From NCBI GenBank assembly GCA_036558305.1, contig DATBFX010000272.1, forward strand, positions 1 through 31,753: a stretch of DNA of 31,753 nt, in the 5' to 3' direction. The translations under genes were made by a program, and so were the position numbers. Position 1 is the first letter of the stretch. Each line of letters starts with the position of its first letter. This document shows, in pieces, positions 15,793 to 23,792 of the stretch. Below the pieces are notes generated by a model, which made no database searches, was not told where the DNA came from, and saw nothing but the letters and a program-made list of their open reading frames with translations. The DNA comes from DATBFX01 sp036558305 (GTDB lineage: Bacteria > Chloroflexota > Chloroflexia > Thermomicrobiales > UBA6265).

Positions 15793-18249
15793 TCACGCGG
15801 CGCGTTCGGCGGGCTGCGTTGCGATGTGCCCGACGGCGCCGTGCACGTCAGGGTGGGAGATGCGCTCGATGTGCAGGAGGCGCAGCGAATTGAACGTCAC
15901 CGCCAGCGACATCCCCATGTCGGCGAGGACCGCCAGCCAGAGGTTCGTCACGCCGGCAAGGGTCAGCGCGAGGAACGCCGCCTTGACGACGAGCGCCGCC
16001 GTGATGTTTTGCCGGATGATTGACATCGTCTGACGGGCGAGGCGGACCGCGACGGGGAGTTGGGCGAGGTCGTCGCCCATCAGGGCGACGTCCGCCGCCT
16101 CGATCGCCACGTCGGTCCCGGCCGCGCCCATCGCCACGCCGACGGCGGCCGTCGCCAGGGCTGGGGCGTCGTTGACCCCGTCGCCGACCATCGCGACCGG
16201 GGCCGACCGTTGCAGGTCGACGACGGCGTCGACCTTGTCCTCGGGAAGCAATTCGGCCCGCACGTCGGCGACGCCCGCCGCCGCGGCGATCCGTTCGGCC
16301 GTCTGCCGGTTGTCGCCGGTCAGCATCACCGTCCGCAATCCGAGGGCGCCGAGCGTGGCGACCGCCCGCCGGCTGACCGGACGCAACGGGTCGGCGACGG
16401 CGATGACGGCCTCGACCTCGCGTGCGGTTCCGACCAGGACGGCCGTCTTGCCGTCGGTCTCGGCGGTGGCGAGCAGCCGCTCCACCTCTTGCGGTACCGC
16501 GCCGAACAGCCGCCGGCTGCCGACGACGACGGTCTCGCCGGCGATCCGGGCGGAGGCGCCCCGCCCCGGAATGCCCTGGGCGTCGACGGCCGGCGGCACG
16601 GTCACCCCGCCCTCGCGCGCCGCCCGCACGATGGCGAGGGCGATCGGATGGGTCGCCGGGCCTTCGACGGCGGCGGCCCGTGCCAGGACCGCTTCGGCAG
16701 ACCGGCCGCCGAGCGGGACGACGCCGGTCACGGCCGGGCGGCCGGCGGTCAGCGTACCGGTCTTGTCGAAGGCGACGGTGCGGACGGACGCCAGCGCCTC
16801 GATCGCGGCACCGCCCTTGAAGAGGACGCCGCGCCGCGAGGCGGACCCGATCGCCGCCACCAGGGCGACCGGCGTCGAGATGACCAGCGCGCAGGGGCAG
16901 GCGATGACGAGCAGCACCAGCGCCTTGAAAAACCACTCCCGGAAGTCGCCGGCGATGAGGGGCACCACCGTCGCGAGGAGGATGGCGCCGGCGATGACGA
17001 GCGGGGTGTAGACGGCGGCGAAGCGATCGACGAACGCCTGGGCGGGCGCTTTCGACGCCTGCGCCTCCTCGACCAGGTGGACGATGTGGGCGAGGGTGGT
17101 GTCGCTCGCCGGTTTGGTCGAGCGGACCTCGAGCATCCCGTCGCCGTTGATGCTGCCGGCGAAGACGTCGCTGCCGGGTTCGACCGCGACGGGCACCGAT
17201 TCGCCGGTGATCGGCGCCTGATCGACACCCGAAGTCCCGCCGACGACGACCCCGTCGACCGGCAACCGCTCGCCGGGCCGGACGACGACGATTTCGCCCA
17301 CCGCGACCGTGGCGACCGGGACGCGCTGCTCGCCTCCCGCCCGTTTGACCGAGGCCTCGGCTGGGGCGAGATCGACGAGCGCCTGGATGGCGCGGCGCGT
17401 CCGCTCCAACGTCAGGTTTTGCAACGTCACGCCGATGGCGAAGAGGATGAGGACGGAGGCGCCCTCGTCCCAGCGCCCGATCAGGACGGCGCCGGCAGCG
17501 GCGATCGTCATCAGCAGGTTCATGTCGGCGCGACGGACCTTGAGCGCGTACCAACCGGCCCGCGCCACCGGGTAGCCGGCGATGACCATCGCCAGGAGGA
17601 ACGGGACGTCGCTGGCGAGACGCGGCGCTCCCAGGTGTTCGATCGTAAACCCGATCACCCACAGCGCCGCCGCGACGGCGATCTCCAGGATGCGGCGCTG
17701 ACGCCACCAGACGTGGGGTGCCGCGACGTGGTGTTCGCCGCGCGCCTGCGCCCCGTAACCGGCCTGGGTCACGGCGGCGACGACCGCGGCCGGTGTCAGG
17801 ACACCGTCGGTCGGGGTGACGCCGAGGGTGGCGGCGCCGAAGTTGACGGTCGCCGTCGCCACGCCGGGCAGGCGCCGCACTACCTGTTCGACGGTCATGG
17901 CGCAGTCGCCGCAGTCCATCCCGGTCACGTCGAACAGCCAGGGGTCGTGGGCCGTCGCCCCGTTCGCCGCCGCGTGTGCACCGTAGCCGAGGGCCTTGAC
18001 CCGGCCGATGAGGGCCGGCGGACCGGCCACGGCCGGATCGTAGGCGACGTCGGCGGTGCCGCGGGCGAAGTTCACCGAGGCCGAGCGGACGCCGGGGAGC
18101 GAAGCGAGCGAGGATTCGATCGTCCGGGCGCAGTCGGCGCAGTCCATCCCGGTGACGGTCAACCGGCAACTGGTGCCGGCGACCGGTTCGGCGGGCGTGT
18201 CGCCCGGTGGCGGGTCGAGGATGGCGGGTCCGGCCGGGTGGTCTTTCAC
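15793..18249 (-). CDS. P1B-type ATPase, Zn/Cd/Pb exporter (ZntA/CadA-like)
   Basis: 818-residue heavy-metal-exporting ATPase. Two N-terminal HMA domains carry GMDCADC (C37, C40) and GMDCGDC (C113, C116). The core shows TGES in the actuator domain, the CPC ion site in IACPCALVIS, the phosphorylation loop DKTGTLT, an HP dipeptide (ATHPIAL), TGDN, and GDGVNDAPAL. A Lys in TM7 (VVKAAF) and Asp in TM8 (LADMGMSLAV) are the marks of the P1B-2 subgroup, which exports Zn, Cd and Pb. The GTG start at 18249 has GGGAGG six bases upstream and overlaps the repressor stop by 4 bp (GTGA), implying translational coupling. It is the effector of the CadC-like repressor; a CDF transporter follows. Confidence 0.95.
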   Translation of the reverse strand: MKDHPAGPAILDPPPGDTPAEPVAGTSCRLTVTGMDCADCARTIESSLASLPGVRSASVNFARGTADVAYDPAVAGPPALIGRVKALGYGAHAAANGATAHDPWLFDVTGMDCGDCAMTVEQVVRRLPGVATATVNFGAATLGVTPTDGVLTPAAVVAAVTQAGYGAQARGEHHVAAPHVWWRQRRILEIAVAAALWVIGFTIEHLGAPRLASDVPFLLAMVIAGYPVARAGWYALKVRRADMNLLMTIAAAGAVLIGRWDEGASVLILFAIGVTLQNLTLERTRRAIQALVDLAPAEASVKRAGGEQRVPVATVAVGEIVVVRPGERLPVDGVVVGGTSGVDQAPITGESVPVAVEPGSDVFAGSINGDGMLEVRSTKPASDTTLAHIVHLVEEAQASKAPAQAFVDRFAAVYTPLVIAGAILLATVVPLIAGDFREWFFKALVLLVIACPCALVISTPVALVAAIGSASRRGVLFKGGAAIEALASVRTVAFDKTGTLTAGRPAVTGVVPLGGRSAEAVLARAAAVEGPATHPIALAIVRAAREGGVTVPPAVDAQGIPGRGASARIAGETVVVGSRRLFGAVPQEVERLLATAETDGKTAVLVGTAREVEAVIAVADPLRPVSRRAVATLGALGLRTVMLTGDNRQTAERIAAAAGVADVRAELLPEDKVDAVVDLQRSAPVAMVGDGVNDAPALATAAVGVAMGAAGTDVAIEAADVALMGDDLAQLPVAVRLARQTMSIIRQNITAALVVKAAFLALTLAGVTNLWLAVLADMGMSLAVTFNSLRLLHIERISHPDVHGAVGHIATQPAERAA

Positions 18250-18650
18250 GCGTCGCCTCCCGTGCGGTGGGCGACGTGATCGAGGGCCTGACCGTAGAGC
18301 GCGGTGACGTGGTCGTCGTCGAGGGCGTAGTAGACGAGGCGGCCGTCGCGGCGGGGCCGGACGAGACCGAGGGCGCGCAGGTTCCGCAGTTGGTGGGAGA
18401 CGGCCGATTCCGTTTGGCCGACGGTCGCCGCCAGGTCGCAGACGCAGAGTTCGCGGTGGGCGAGGGCCGCGACGATCCGCAACCGGGTCGGATCGCCCAG
18501 GGCGGCGAAGAGTTCGGCCAGACCGAGGAGTCCCGCCCCCGACGGCAACGCCGCCCGCGCCGCCCGCACGGCATCGACGTGGACGATGCGGTCGTCGCAG
18601 ACGAGGTCGGCGACGTCGGCGAGTTGGTCGGTTTTGCGCGGGCGGGACAT
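18246..18650 (-). CDS. ArsR/SmtB-family repressor, CadC/CmtR-like
   Basis: 134-residue winged-helix repressor. The recognition region TESAVSHQLRNLRALGLV (about 81-98) and the wing RRDGRLVYYAL are typical. The alpha-3N metal motif ELCVCDLA provides two Cys as in CadC, and Asp/His residues near the C-terminus (LDDDHVTALYGQALDHVAH) could form the alpha-5 zinc site. Family knowledge: metal binding releases it from its operator. The ATG at 18650 follows GGGAGA. A 14-bp palindrome lies 38 bp upstream, downstream of a good promoter. It overlaps the exporter gene by 4 bp, so it almost certainly autoregulates that operon. Confidence 0.93.
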   Translation of the reverse strand: MSRPRKTDQLADVADLVCDDRIVHVDAVRAARAALPSGAGLLGLAELFAALGDPTRLRIVAALAHRELCVCDLAATVGQTESAVSHQLRNLRALGLVRPRRDGRLVYYALDDDHVTALYGQALDHVAHRTGGDA

Positions 18651-18667
18651 CCTGGTCTCCCGGACAA

Positions 18668-18684
18668 CTGAGATCACGTCTCAG
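18668..18684. promoter_or_regulatory. Second dyad in the leader of the CadC-like operon
   Basis: CTGAGATCACGTCTCAG has 6-bp perfect arms around 5 bp. It lies between the main 14-bp operator and the start codon, so it may be a secondary operator or a leader hairpin. Confidence 0.4.
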
Positions 18685-18687
18685 AAG

Positions 18688-18701
18688 TGAATAGCTATTC
18701 A
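18688..18701. promoter_or_regulatory. Operator of the CadC-like repressor
   Basis: TGAATAGCTATTCA is a perfect 14-bp palindrome starting at the predicted transcription start. ArsR/SmtB repressors typically bind AT-rich palindromes of this shape (TGAA-N6-TTCA). Confidence 0.75.
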
Positions 18702-18711
18702 ACTATTGGGA

Positions 18712-18740
18712 AGTATAGGACGCGCGGCGCGCGATGTCTA
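18712..18740 (-). promoter_or_regulatory. Promoter of the repressor-P1B-ATPase operon
   Basis: On the minus strand TAGACA (18735-18740) and TATACT (18712-18717), each 5/6 to consensus, are 17 bp apart. The predicted start is near 18705, right at the palindrome, so a bound repressor would block initiation or clearance. Confidence 0.72.
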
Positions 18741-18747
18741 CGGTGGG

Positions 18748-20166
18748 TCAGCCGCAGCAGGTGCCCTTGGTCGCGGCCGTGATTTGGATCAATTGGGGGA
18801 CCGACGTGCCGCAGCACGCGCCTGGAGCTGATGCCAGGGAGGGAGCACAGCACGAGTCCTCGGCTTCGTCTTCTCGGGCCGCGTCCGCGGCGCAGCAGGC
18901 GACGCCGCGCTCGGCGAGGATGCCGGACGAGCAGACGCCCGTCTCGGGCAGGACGAGGCGGACCTCGCGGGCCGCCGCCCAGTCGCCGGCGATCGCCGCG
19001 GCGACGGAGCGGACCTGTTCGTAACCGGTCAGCAGGAGGAAGGTGGGCGCGCGCCCGTAGCTCTTCATGCCGACGAGATAGAGGTCGGACTCCGGGTGTT
19101 TGAGCTCCTCCGCGCCGTGGGGCGGGACGGAGCCGCAGGAGTGGACGTTGGGATCGATCAGGGGGGCGAGTGCGGTCGGGCTCTCGACCGCCGGGTCCAA
19201 CCCGAACCGGAGTTCGGAGAGGAACGACAGATCCGGCCGCAGCCCGGTGGCGACGACGATCTCGTCGACGGGCGGCAGGACCTCGTCCTCGCCGGCGACG
19301 ATGATGCCTTCCGGGGCGTCCGTGACGCGCGCCGCCCGAAACCCCGTCACGAAGCGCAGCCGGCCGTCTTCGACCAGCCGCCGCACGCGGGCACCGAGTT
19401 CGCCGCGAGCCGGGAGGGCGTCGTCGATGCCGCCGCCGAAGAGGTTCTGGAGGCGGTCGGCGGGTTTGCGCACGGCCCAGGTCACCTCCGTACCGGGCGC
19501 GTCGTCGGCCAGGTCGACGAGATCGAGCAGCGCGTTGTAGGCCGAGTGCCCGCTGCCGACGACCAGGACCCGCTCGCCGGCGTAGCGCGCCTGGAGTGCC
19601 CCGAGCACGTCCGGGATGCCGTAGAAGATCCGGTCGGCGAGCGCCCGCTCCCCGATCGCGGGGACGCCGGAGGCGCCAAGCGGGTTGGGGGTGCCGGAGG
19701 TGCCGGAGGCGTCGACGACGGCCTTCGCCAGGACCGTCTCTTCCCCCTGCGCAGTGCGGACCGTCAGCAGGAACGGCGCCTCGTCGCGCCCCTCGGTCTT
19801 CATCTTGTCGAAGCCCGCCCGCACGACGGCGACCACCCGGTGCCCGTAGCGGATGCGGCCGCGCAGCGCCCCCGTCTCGGCGAGCGGGTCGAGGTAGCGG
19901 TCGACGATCTCGTCGCCGAGCGGGTAGCCCTCGGGGTCGGGTTCACTCCAGCCGGTCGGCTCCAGCAGGCGGCGGGCGGCCTCGTCGACGACGTAGCGCC
20001 ATGGCGAGAAGAGGCGGACGTGGCCCCACCCGCGCACGCTCGTGCCGACGCTGGGGCCGGTCTCGAAGACGATCGGCTCCTGGCCCTGTTCGAGCAGGTG
20101 CGCCGCGGCGGCCAAACCGACCGGACCGGCGCCGATGACCGCCACGGGAAGGTGTTCGCGCTGCAT
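18748..20166 (-). CDS. FAD-dependent oxidoreductase with Cys-pair C-terminal tail (ArsO-like)
   Basis: 472-residue flavoprotein of the flavin-monooxygenase/thioredoxin-reductase-like fold. An FAD-binding GAGPVGLAAAAHL motif lies near residue 12 and a second nucleotide motif VVGSGHSAYNALLDL is near residue 205. The late VATGLRPDLSFL is the usual second FAD contact. The last ~75 residues are unusual: four Cys-Cys pairs (ACCAAD, SCCAPS, ACCGTS and a terminal CCG) plus an isolated GVCSSG. Such pairs can bind trivalent arsenic or other thiophilic metals. It follows a cysteine-dioxygenase-like gene under an ArsR repressor. Similar flavoproteins are known in ars operons, but the reaction is not established here. 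Confidence 0.88.
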   Translation of the reverse strand: MQREHLPVAVIGAGPVGLAAAAHLLEQGQEPIVFETGPSVGTSVRGWGHVRLFSPWRYVVDEAARRLLEPTGWSEPDPEGYPLGDEIVDRYLDPLAETGALRGRIRYGHRVVAVVRAGFDKMKTEGRDEAPFLLTVRTAQGEETVLAKAVVDASGTSGTPNPLGASGVPAIGERALADRIFYGIPDVLGALQARYAGERVLVVGSGHSAYNALLDLVDLADDAPGTEVTWAVRKPADRLQNLFGGGIDDALPARGELGARVRRLVEDGRLRFVTGFRAARVTDAPEGIIVAGEDEVLPPVDEIVVATGLRPDLSFLSELRFGLDPAVESPTALAPLIDPNVHSCGSVPPHGAEELKHPESDLYLVGMKSYGRAPTFLLLTGYEQVRSVAAAIAGDWAAAREVRLVLPETGVCSSGILAERGVACCAADAAREDEAEDSCCAPSLASAPGACCGTSVPQLIQITAATKGTCCG

Positions 20167-20258
20167 GATGTTGCCCTTTCGTTCGCGTTCGGGGCACGCC
20201 TTGCCCCACCAGGACATCGGAAGGTGTCATCGAACGGAGTCACGAGGTCGCGACGAAA

Positions 20259-20858
20259 TCACGCCAAACGCGATCCATCGTCGGTCCGCGCCGTGTCTTC
20301 GTGAACGTGCTGCGACCCGCCCTCCTCCGGGTGTACGAGGAAGTGGAGCGAGACGGTGACGCCGCTCGGGTCGGCGCCGACCGGTTGATGAACGTCGACC
20401 GGGTCGAAGAGGTAGCCCGTGCCGACGGGGTAGTCGCGCTCCCCGACCAGGTGCAGGCTGCTGCGGTGATCCCCGACGTAGCGCCGGTCGCGCTCCACAC
20501 CGTGGATCGTGACCGCGCCTCCCCAGCCGCCGTGGTCGTGGGCCGGCGTGGATTGGTGGGGACGCAGGGCGATGGCGGCCAGCGACCAGCCCGTGGGATC
20601 CTCGTGGAGGAGACAGCGGGCGTAGCCGGTCGACGCACCCGGGCAGTCGCGCACGTCGATCTGCGCGGCGATGGTCTTGACGGTTTCCAGGACGCGGGCG
20701 CGGTCGACCGGCGCGGTCTCGGCGCGGGGACCGAGGGCGTTGATGCGGGCGGCGAAGCGCGCCACGACTGTTGCCTTCCCCGGCCCAGAGGTGGTAGGAA
20801 CGGCGAAACCGGTCCCGGTGCAGTCCAACCGTTCGCGGTCCATCGATCGTTGGGTCAT
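20259..20858 (-). CDS. Cysteine dioxygenase-like cupin
   Basis: 199-residue protein of the type I cysteine dioxygenase family. The metal site is seen as STPAHDHGGWGG (HxH), and HGVERDRRYVG is the usual following strand. The third ligand is probably the His in VDVHQPVG (about 153). Family knowledge: the Fe(II) enzyme oxidises cysteine to its sulfinate, though many bacterial members act on other thiols. The ATG at 20858 follows AGGAGA. The gene lies 105 bp downstream of the second ArsR gene and 92 bp before the Cys-rich flavoprotein. A thiol-oxidising role in arsenic handling is an inference from this context. Confidence 0.87.
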   Translation of the reverse strand: MTQRSMDRERLDCTGTGFAVPTTSGPGKATVVARFAARINALGPRAETAPVDRARVLETVKTIAAQIDVRDCPGASTGYARCLLHEDPTGWSLAAIALRPHQSTPAHDHGGWGGAVTIHGVERDRRYVGDHRSSLHLVGERDYPVGTGYLFDPVDVHQPVGADPSGVTVSLHFLVHPEEGGSQHVHEDTARTDDGSRLA

Positions 20859-20896
20859 ACGCTGGTCTCCTGGCGTCCAGTCTCGACGCCTCCTAC

Positions 20897-20919
20897 ATCG
20901 AACATCGACAATATTCGAT
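20897..20919. promoter_or_regulatory. ArsR-type operator before the cysteine-dioxygenase-like gene
   Basis: ATCGAA (20897-20902) and its complement TTCGAT (20914-20919) flank 11 bp containing ATCGACAA, a core shared with the site before the arsM operon (24072-24079). It sits 39 bp before the start codon, between the second ArsR gene and its presumed target. Confidence 0.5.
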
Positions 20920-20963
20920 TCATCCAAGCGCCAAAATACCGGTGCACCTCCTCCCGGCTCTGG

Positions 20964-21329
20964 CTATTGGTCGAGGATGCGACGGGCCGCGTCGGGGAAC
21001 GCCGCCAGGCAGTTGCCATTGACGCGGTAGTACATGAAGGTGCCCCGCCGCTCGGCCAGCACGAAGCGGACGTCGCGCAGGATCTTGAGGTGGTGGGAGA
21101 TGGCGGGTTGGCCGAGCGGGAAGTGGTCGACGATGTCGCAGACGCAGAGCGGTTCCGCGCTGCGCGCCAGCAGGTTGAGGATGCGGATGCGGGTGGGATC
21201 GGCCAGCGCTTTGAACCACTCGGCGTACTCCGCCGCCTCCGGGTCCGTCACGTCCGGGGTCGCGGCGGTCGGCGGGCAGCAGCGAGCGGCCGGGCTGGTG
21301 ATCGGTTGTTCGAGTGTCGCCGTTGCCAC
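20964..21329 (-). CDS. arsR: ArsR-family repressor (second copy)
   Basis: 121-residue winged-helix repressor. Recognition helix GQPAISHHLKILRDVRFV and wing AERRGTFMYYRV are typical. The metalloid motif PLCVCDIV provides the CxC pair, and an extra N-terminal ARCCPPT pair could add thiols. Family knowledge: As(III) or Sb(III) binding releases DNA. The GTG start at 21329 is chosen from GGAGGAG directly upstream. It lies 146 bp after the metallophosphoesterase gene with its own promoter, and probably controls the cysteine-dioxygenase-like and flavoprotein genes. Confidence 0.93.
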   Translation of the reverse strand: MATATLEQPITSPAARCCPPTAATPDVTDPEAAEYAEWFKALADPTRIRILNLLARSAEPLCVCDIVDHFPLGQPAISHHLKILRDVRFVLAERRGTFMYYRVNGNCLAAFPDAARRILDQ

Positions 21330-21352
21330 GAGTCTCCTCCGTTGTCGCTGGC

Positions 21353-21404
21353 ACTGCAGGGCATTGATCGAAGTTTGTCAATACATCTATCGACGTGCGT
21401 CGAT
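21353..21404 (-). promoter_or_regulatory. Promoter and dyad of the second arsR gene
   Basis: A perfect minus-strand -35 TTGACA (21376-21381) is followed after 17 bp by a weak TGCAGT (21353-21358). Just upstream is ATCGACG-TG-CGTCGAT (21389-21404), a 16-bp dyad. The segment AGATGTATTGACAAA spanning the -35 resembles the operator of the first arsR gene. Confidence 0.55.
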
Positions 21405-21475
21405 GAGAATACCGGCGCCATGGCAGTCCGATCGACTCGATGGTGCGCTTCGGCTGCCGCCGGCGGTGAACGAGG

Positions 21476-22210
21476 TCACGCCACCCCGTCGGTTTCGAGG
21501 TCGCGCGCGAAGTGATCCGGCAACCCCTCGGCCGCCCGGATCGCTTCGGCCATCCTCACGGCGTCGTACGGCACGCGCCGGATCTCGACCGCCACCGGTT
21601 GGCCGGCCCTCGCCGTCAGCAGCGCCCAGGCCGCCCTCGGGTCGCCGTCCTTCGGTTTGCCGACGCTGCCGTCGTTGACGAAGAGCACCCCTCCGATCTC
21701 CCGCACCCACGGTATGTGGGTGTGCCCGAAGACGAGCACCTCGCAGTCGGCCATCTGCGCGATCCGCTCCAGCGAGCGGGGATCGCGGTCCTCGAACAGG
21801 TACTCGTTCATCCGCCGCGGACTGCCGTGCACCAGCCGGAAGCGGACTCCCTCGGCTTCGAAGCGGATCTCGGGGACCAGTGACCGCAGATACGCCTTGT
21901 TCTCCTCGGTCGTCACCCGCCGCGTCCACACAAGCGATTGCTGACCGCGCGCCGCTTCGTCCTTGTCCTTGTAGGCGCAGCCGCAGTCGTCGCGGTCGAA
22001 GCCGACCCCGTCGTCGTAGTTCCCCATGATCGTCGCGATGCGACGCGTCAGCATCAGCTCGGTCGTCTCGTTGGGAAATGCCCCGTACCCGACGAGGTCG
22101 CCCAGGCAAGAGACGGCGTCGGGTGCCGCCGCCTCGATCGCCGCCAGCACCGCCTCGCCCGCCGCGACGTTGCCGTGCAGATCGGAAAAGACCGCGATCC
22201 GGGTCGTCAT
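21476..22210 (-). CDS. Metallophosphoesterase
   Basis: 244-residue calcineurin-like phosphoesterase. The dinuclear metal site is complete: FSDLHGN (D9, H11), GDLVGYG (D38), GNYDDGV (N65, D67), a late VHGSPRR and FGHTHIPW. Family knowledge: it hydrolyses phosphomono- or diesters. The YfcE-like layout fits a small-molecule phosphatase. Its ATG overlaps the aquaporin stop by 4 bp (22207-22210), so it is translationally coupled to the arsM-aquaporin pair. A Cys-containing loop (DDCGCAYKD) is unusual near the active site. The substrate is unknown; a link to arsenic is inferred from position only. Confidence 0.9.
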   Translation of the reverse strand: MTTRIAVFSDLHGNVAAGEAVLAAIEAAAPDAVSCLGDLVGYGAFPNETTELMLTRRIATIMGNYDDGVGFDRDDCGCAYKDKDEAARGQQSLVWTRRVTTEENKAYLRSLVPEIRFEAEGVRFRLVHGSPRRMNEYLFEDRDPRSLERIAQMADCEVLVFGHTHIPWVREIGGVLFVNDGSVGKPKDGDPRAAWALLTARAGQPVAVEIRRVPYDAVRMAEAIRAAEGLPDHFARDLETDGVA

Positions 22211-22878
22211 GCGATCGCCTCCGCGCGGACGAACTGGTACGCGAGCGCCCCAAGCACCGCACCCAGCGCCGGTCCGACGACGTAGAGCCACTGCGACTGC
22301 CACGTCCACGAGACGAGCGCCGGGGCAAGCGATCGCGCCGGGTTCATCGACGCCCCGGAGATCGGCCCGGCGAACATCGCTTCCAACCCCACCGTTCCCC
22401 CGATCGCGATCGCCGCCGCCTGACCGACGGCCCGCGTGTCGGTCGCGACCGCGACGATCACGAACATCAGGAAAAAGGTCAGCGCGCTCTCCAGGGCGAA
22501 CGATTGCCCGTCCGAACCGCGCGGCAACGTCGCGCCGAGGTGCGCGACGTTGCCGAAGAGCAGACGCAAAAAGAGACTCGCCGCGATGCCGCCGGCGAGC
22601 TGGGCGAGCCAGTACAGGCCCGCCAATTGCCACGGCAGGTGCCGGGTGACGGCGAACGCGAGGGTCACCGCCGGGTTGAAGTGGGCGCCGGAGACGTGCC
22701 CGGTCGCGTAGATCATCGCCATGATGATCAGACCGAAGGTGATCGCGACGCCGGCGTGGCCGAGTGCGCCGGTCTGGGCATCGACCACGATCGCGCCCGG
22801 ACCGGCGAAGACGAGCCCGAAGGTGCCGATCGCCTCGGCGACGAGCTTGTGGAGGTCGTTCGAAGGTTTCGACGGCAC
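22207..22878 (-). CDS. MIP-family aquaporin, possible arsenite/methylarsenical channel
   Basis: 223-residue membrane channel with six TM segments and the two half-helix motifs GAHFNPAVT (about 65) and GASMNPARS (about 177). Family knowledge: aquaglyceroporins such as AqpS conduct As(OH)3 and trivalent methylarsenicals. The selectivity-filter residues cannot be assigned safely here. A GTG start at 22878 is used, 11 bp after the arsM stop; no strong Shine-Dalgarno is seen, so coupling to arsM is likely. It overlaps the metallophosphoesterase gene by 4 bp. Placement between arsM and the phosphoesterase suggests passage of inorganic or methylated arsenic. Confidence 0.92.
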   Translation of the reverse strand: MPSKPSNDLHKLVAEAIGTFGLVFAGPGAIVVDAQTGALGHAGVAITFGLIIMAMIYATGHVSGAHFNPAVTLAFAVTRHLPWQLAGLYWLAQLAGGIAASLFLRLLFGNVAHLGATLPRGSDGQSFALESALTFFLMFVIVAVATDTRAVGQAAAIAIGGTVGLEAMFAGPISGASMNPARSLAPALVSWTWQSQWLYVVGPALGAVLGALAYQFVRAEAIA

Positions 22879-22889
22879 CGTTCGCCGTC

Positions 22890-23759
22890 TCAGGCTTTCG
22901 TGGCGCGGACGAAGGCGCTGACGACCCGGCCGCCCGAAGCGTCGAAGCGGGCGTAGGCGGACTCGTCCCAGGACGGGCCCTCGCCGCCGCAGCAGGAGCT
23001 TCCGCCGCGCAGGCTGTCGGACAGCTCCCGCGGGTCGTAGACGCGCGTGACCCGGAACTCAGTATCGGCGAAACCGGCGTCGGCGAGGAGACGGCGGTAC
23101 TCCTGCTCTTCGAGGGCGCCGGCGATGCAGCCGACCCAGGCCTCCATGTCCTGCCGCAGGTCGGCCGGCAACTCGCCCTGGGCGACGACGTCGGAGACGG
23201 CGAAGCGGCCGCCCGGTTTCAGGACGCGGTACGCCTCGCGCAGCACCTTGCCCTTGTCGGCCGCGAGGTTGATGACGCAGTTGGAGATCACCACGTCGAC
23301 CGTGTCGTCCGGCAGGGGGATCTCTTCGATCTGGCCCTTGAGGAACGTGACGTTCTCGACGCCGGCTTCGGCCTTGTTGCGCTCGGCGAGGGCGAGCATC
23401 TCGTCGGTCATGTCGAGTCCGTAGGCGAACCCGGTCGGACCGACGCGCCGGGCCGAGAGGAGGACGTCGATCCCGCCGCCGGAGCCGAGGTCGAGCACCG
23501 TCTCGCCCGGTCGGAGATCGGCCAGCGCGGTCGGGTTGCCGCAACCGAGCGACGCGGCGAGCGCCCCGCCCGGCAGGGTCGCGACCTCGTCGTTGCCGTA
23601 CAGGTCGGTGGTCACCGGGTCGGCGCTCTCCGTCCGGCAACAGGACGGCCCGCAGCCGCAGCCGCTCGCACCGGCGGCGCGGCGGGCGCGCTCGGCGTAC
23701 GTCTCGCGGACGTTGTCGCGGATCTGGTCGGGGGTGGTCGGGAGGATGGGCGCGGTCAT
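22890..23759 (-). CDS. arsM: Arsenite S-adenosylmethionine methyltransferase
   Basis: 289-residue ArsM. The SAM-binding motif is VLDLGSGGGIDVLL (about 88-100). Cysteines expected for As(III) binding are present: C73 in LGCGNP, C161 in ISNCVINL and C211 in VGCIAGAL. An N-terminal CGCGPSCC cluster (34-41) and a C-terminal SSCCGGE add more thiols. Family knowledge: it converts As(III) to mono-, di- and trimethylated forms using SAM and thiols. AAAGGA precedes the start. It lies in an operon with a small Cys-tailed protein upstream and an aquaporin and metallophosphoesterase downstream. Confidence 0.96.
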   Translation of the reverse strand: MTAPILPTTPDQIRDNVRETYAERARRAAGASGCGCGPSCCRTESADPVTTDLYGNDEVATLPGGALAASLGCGNPTALADLRPGETVLDLGSGGGIDVLLSARRVGPTGFAYGLDMTDEMLALAERNKAEAGVENVTFLKGQIEEIPLPDDTVDVVISNCVINLAADKGKVLREAYRVLKPGGRFAVSDVVAQGELPADLRQDMEAWVGCIAGALEEQEYRRLLADAGFADTEFRVTRVYDPRELSDSLRGGSSCCGGEGPSWDESAYARFDASGGRVVSAFVRATKA

Positions 23760-23792
23760 GACGGCGTTCCTTTCTGATCGATCGGAGATCGG

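Noticed and set aside
16060..18279. 739-codon open frame opposite the P1B-ATPase
   Set aside because: Arg/Asp/Gly-rich antisense translation without recognisable motifs; the ATPase on the other strand is unambiguous.
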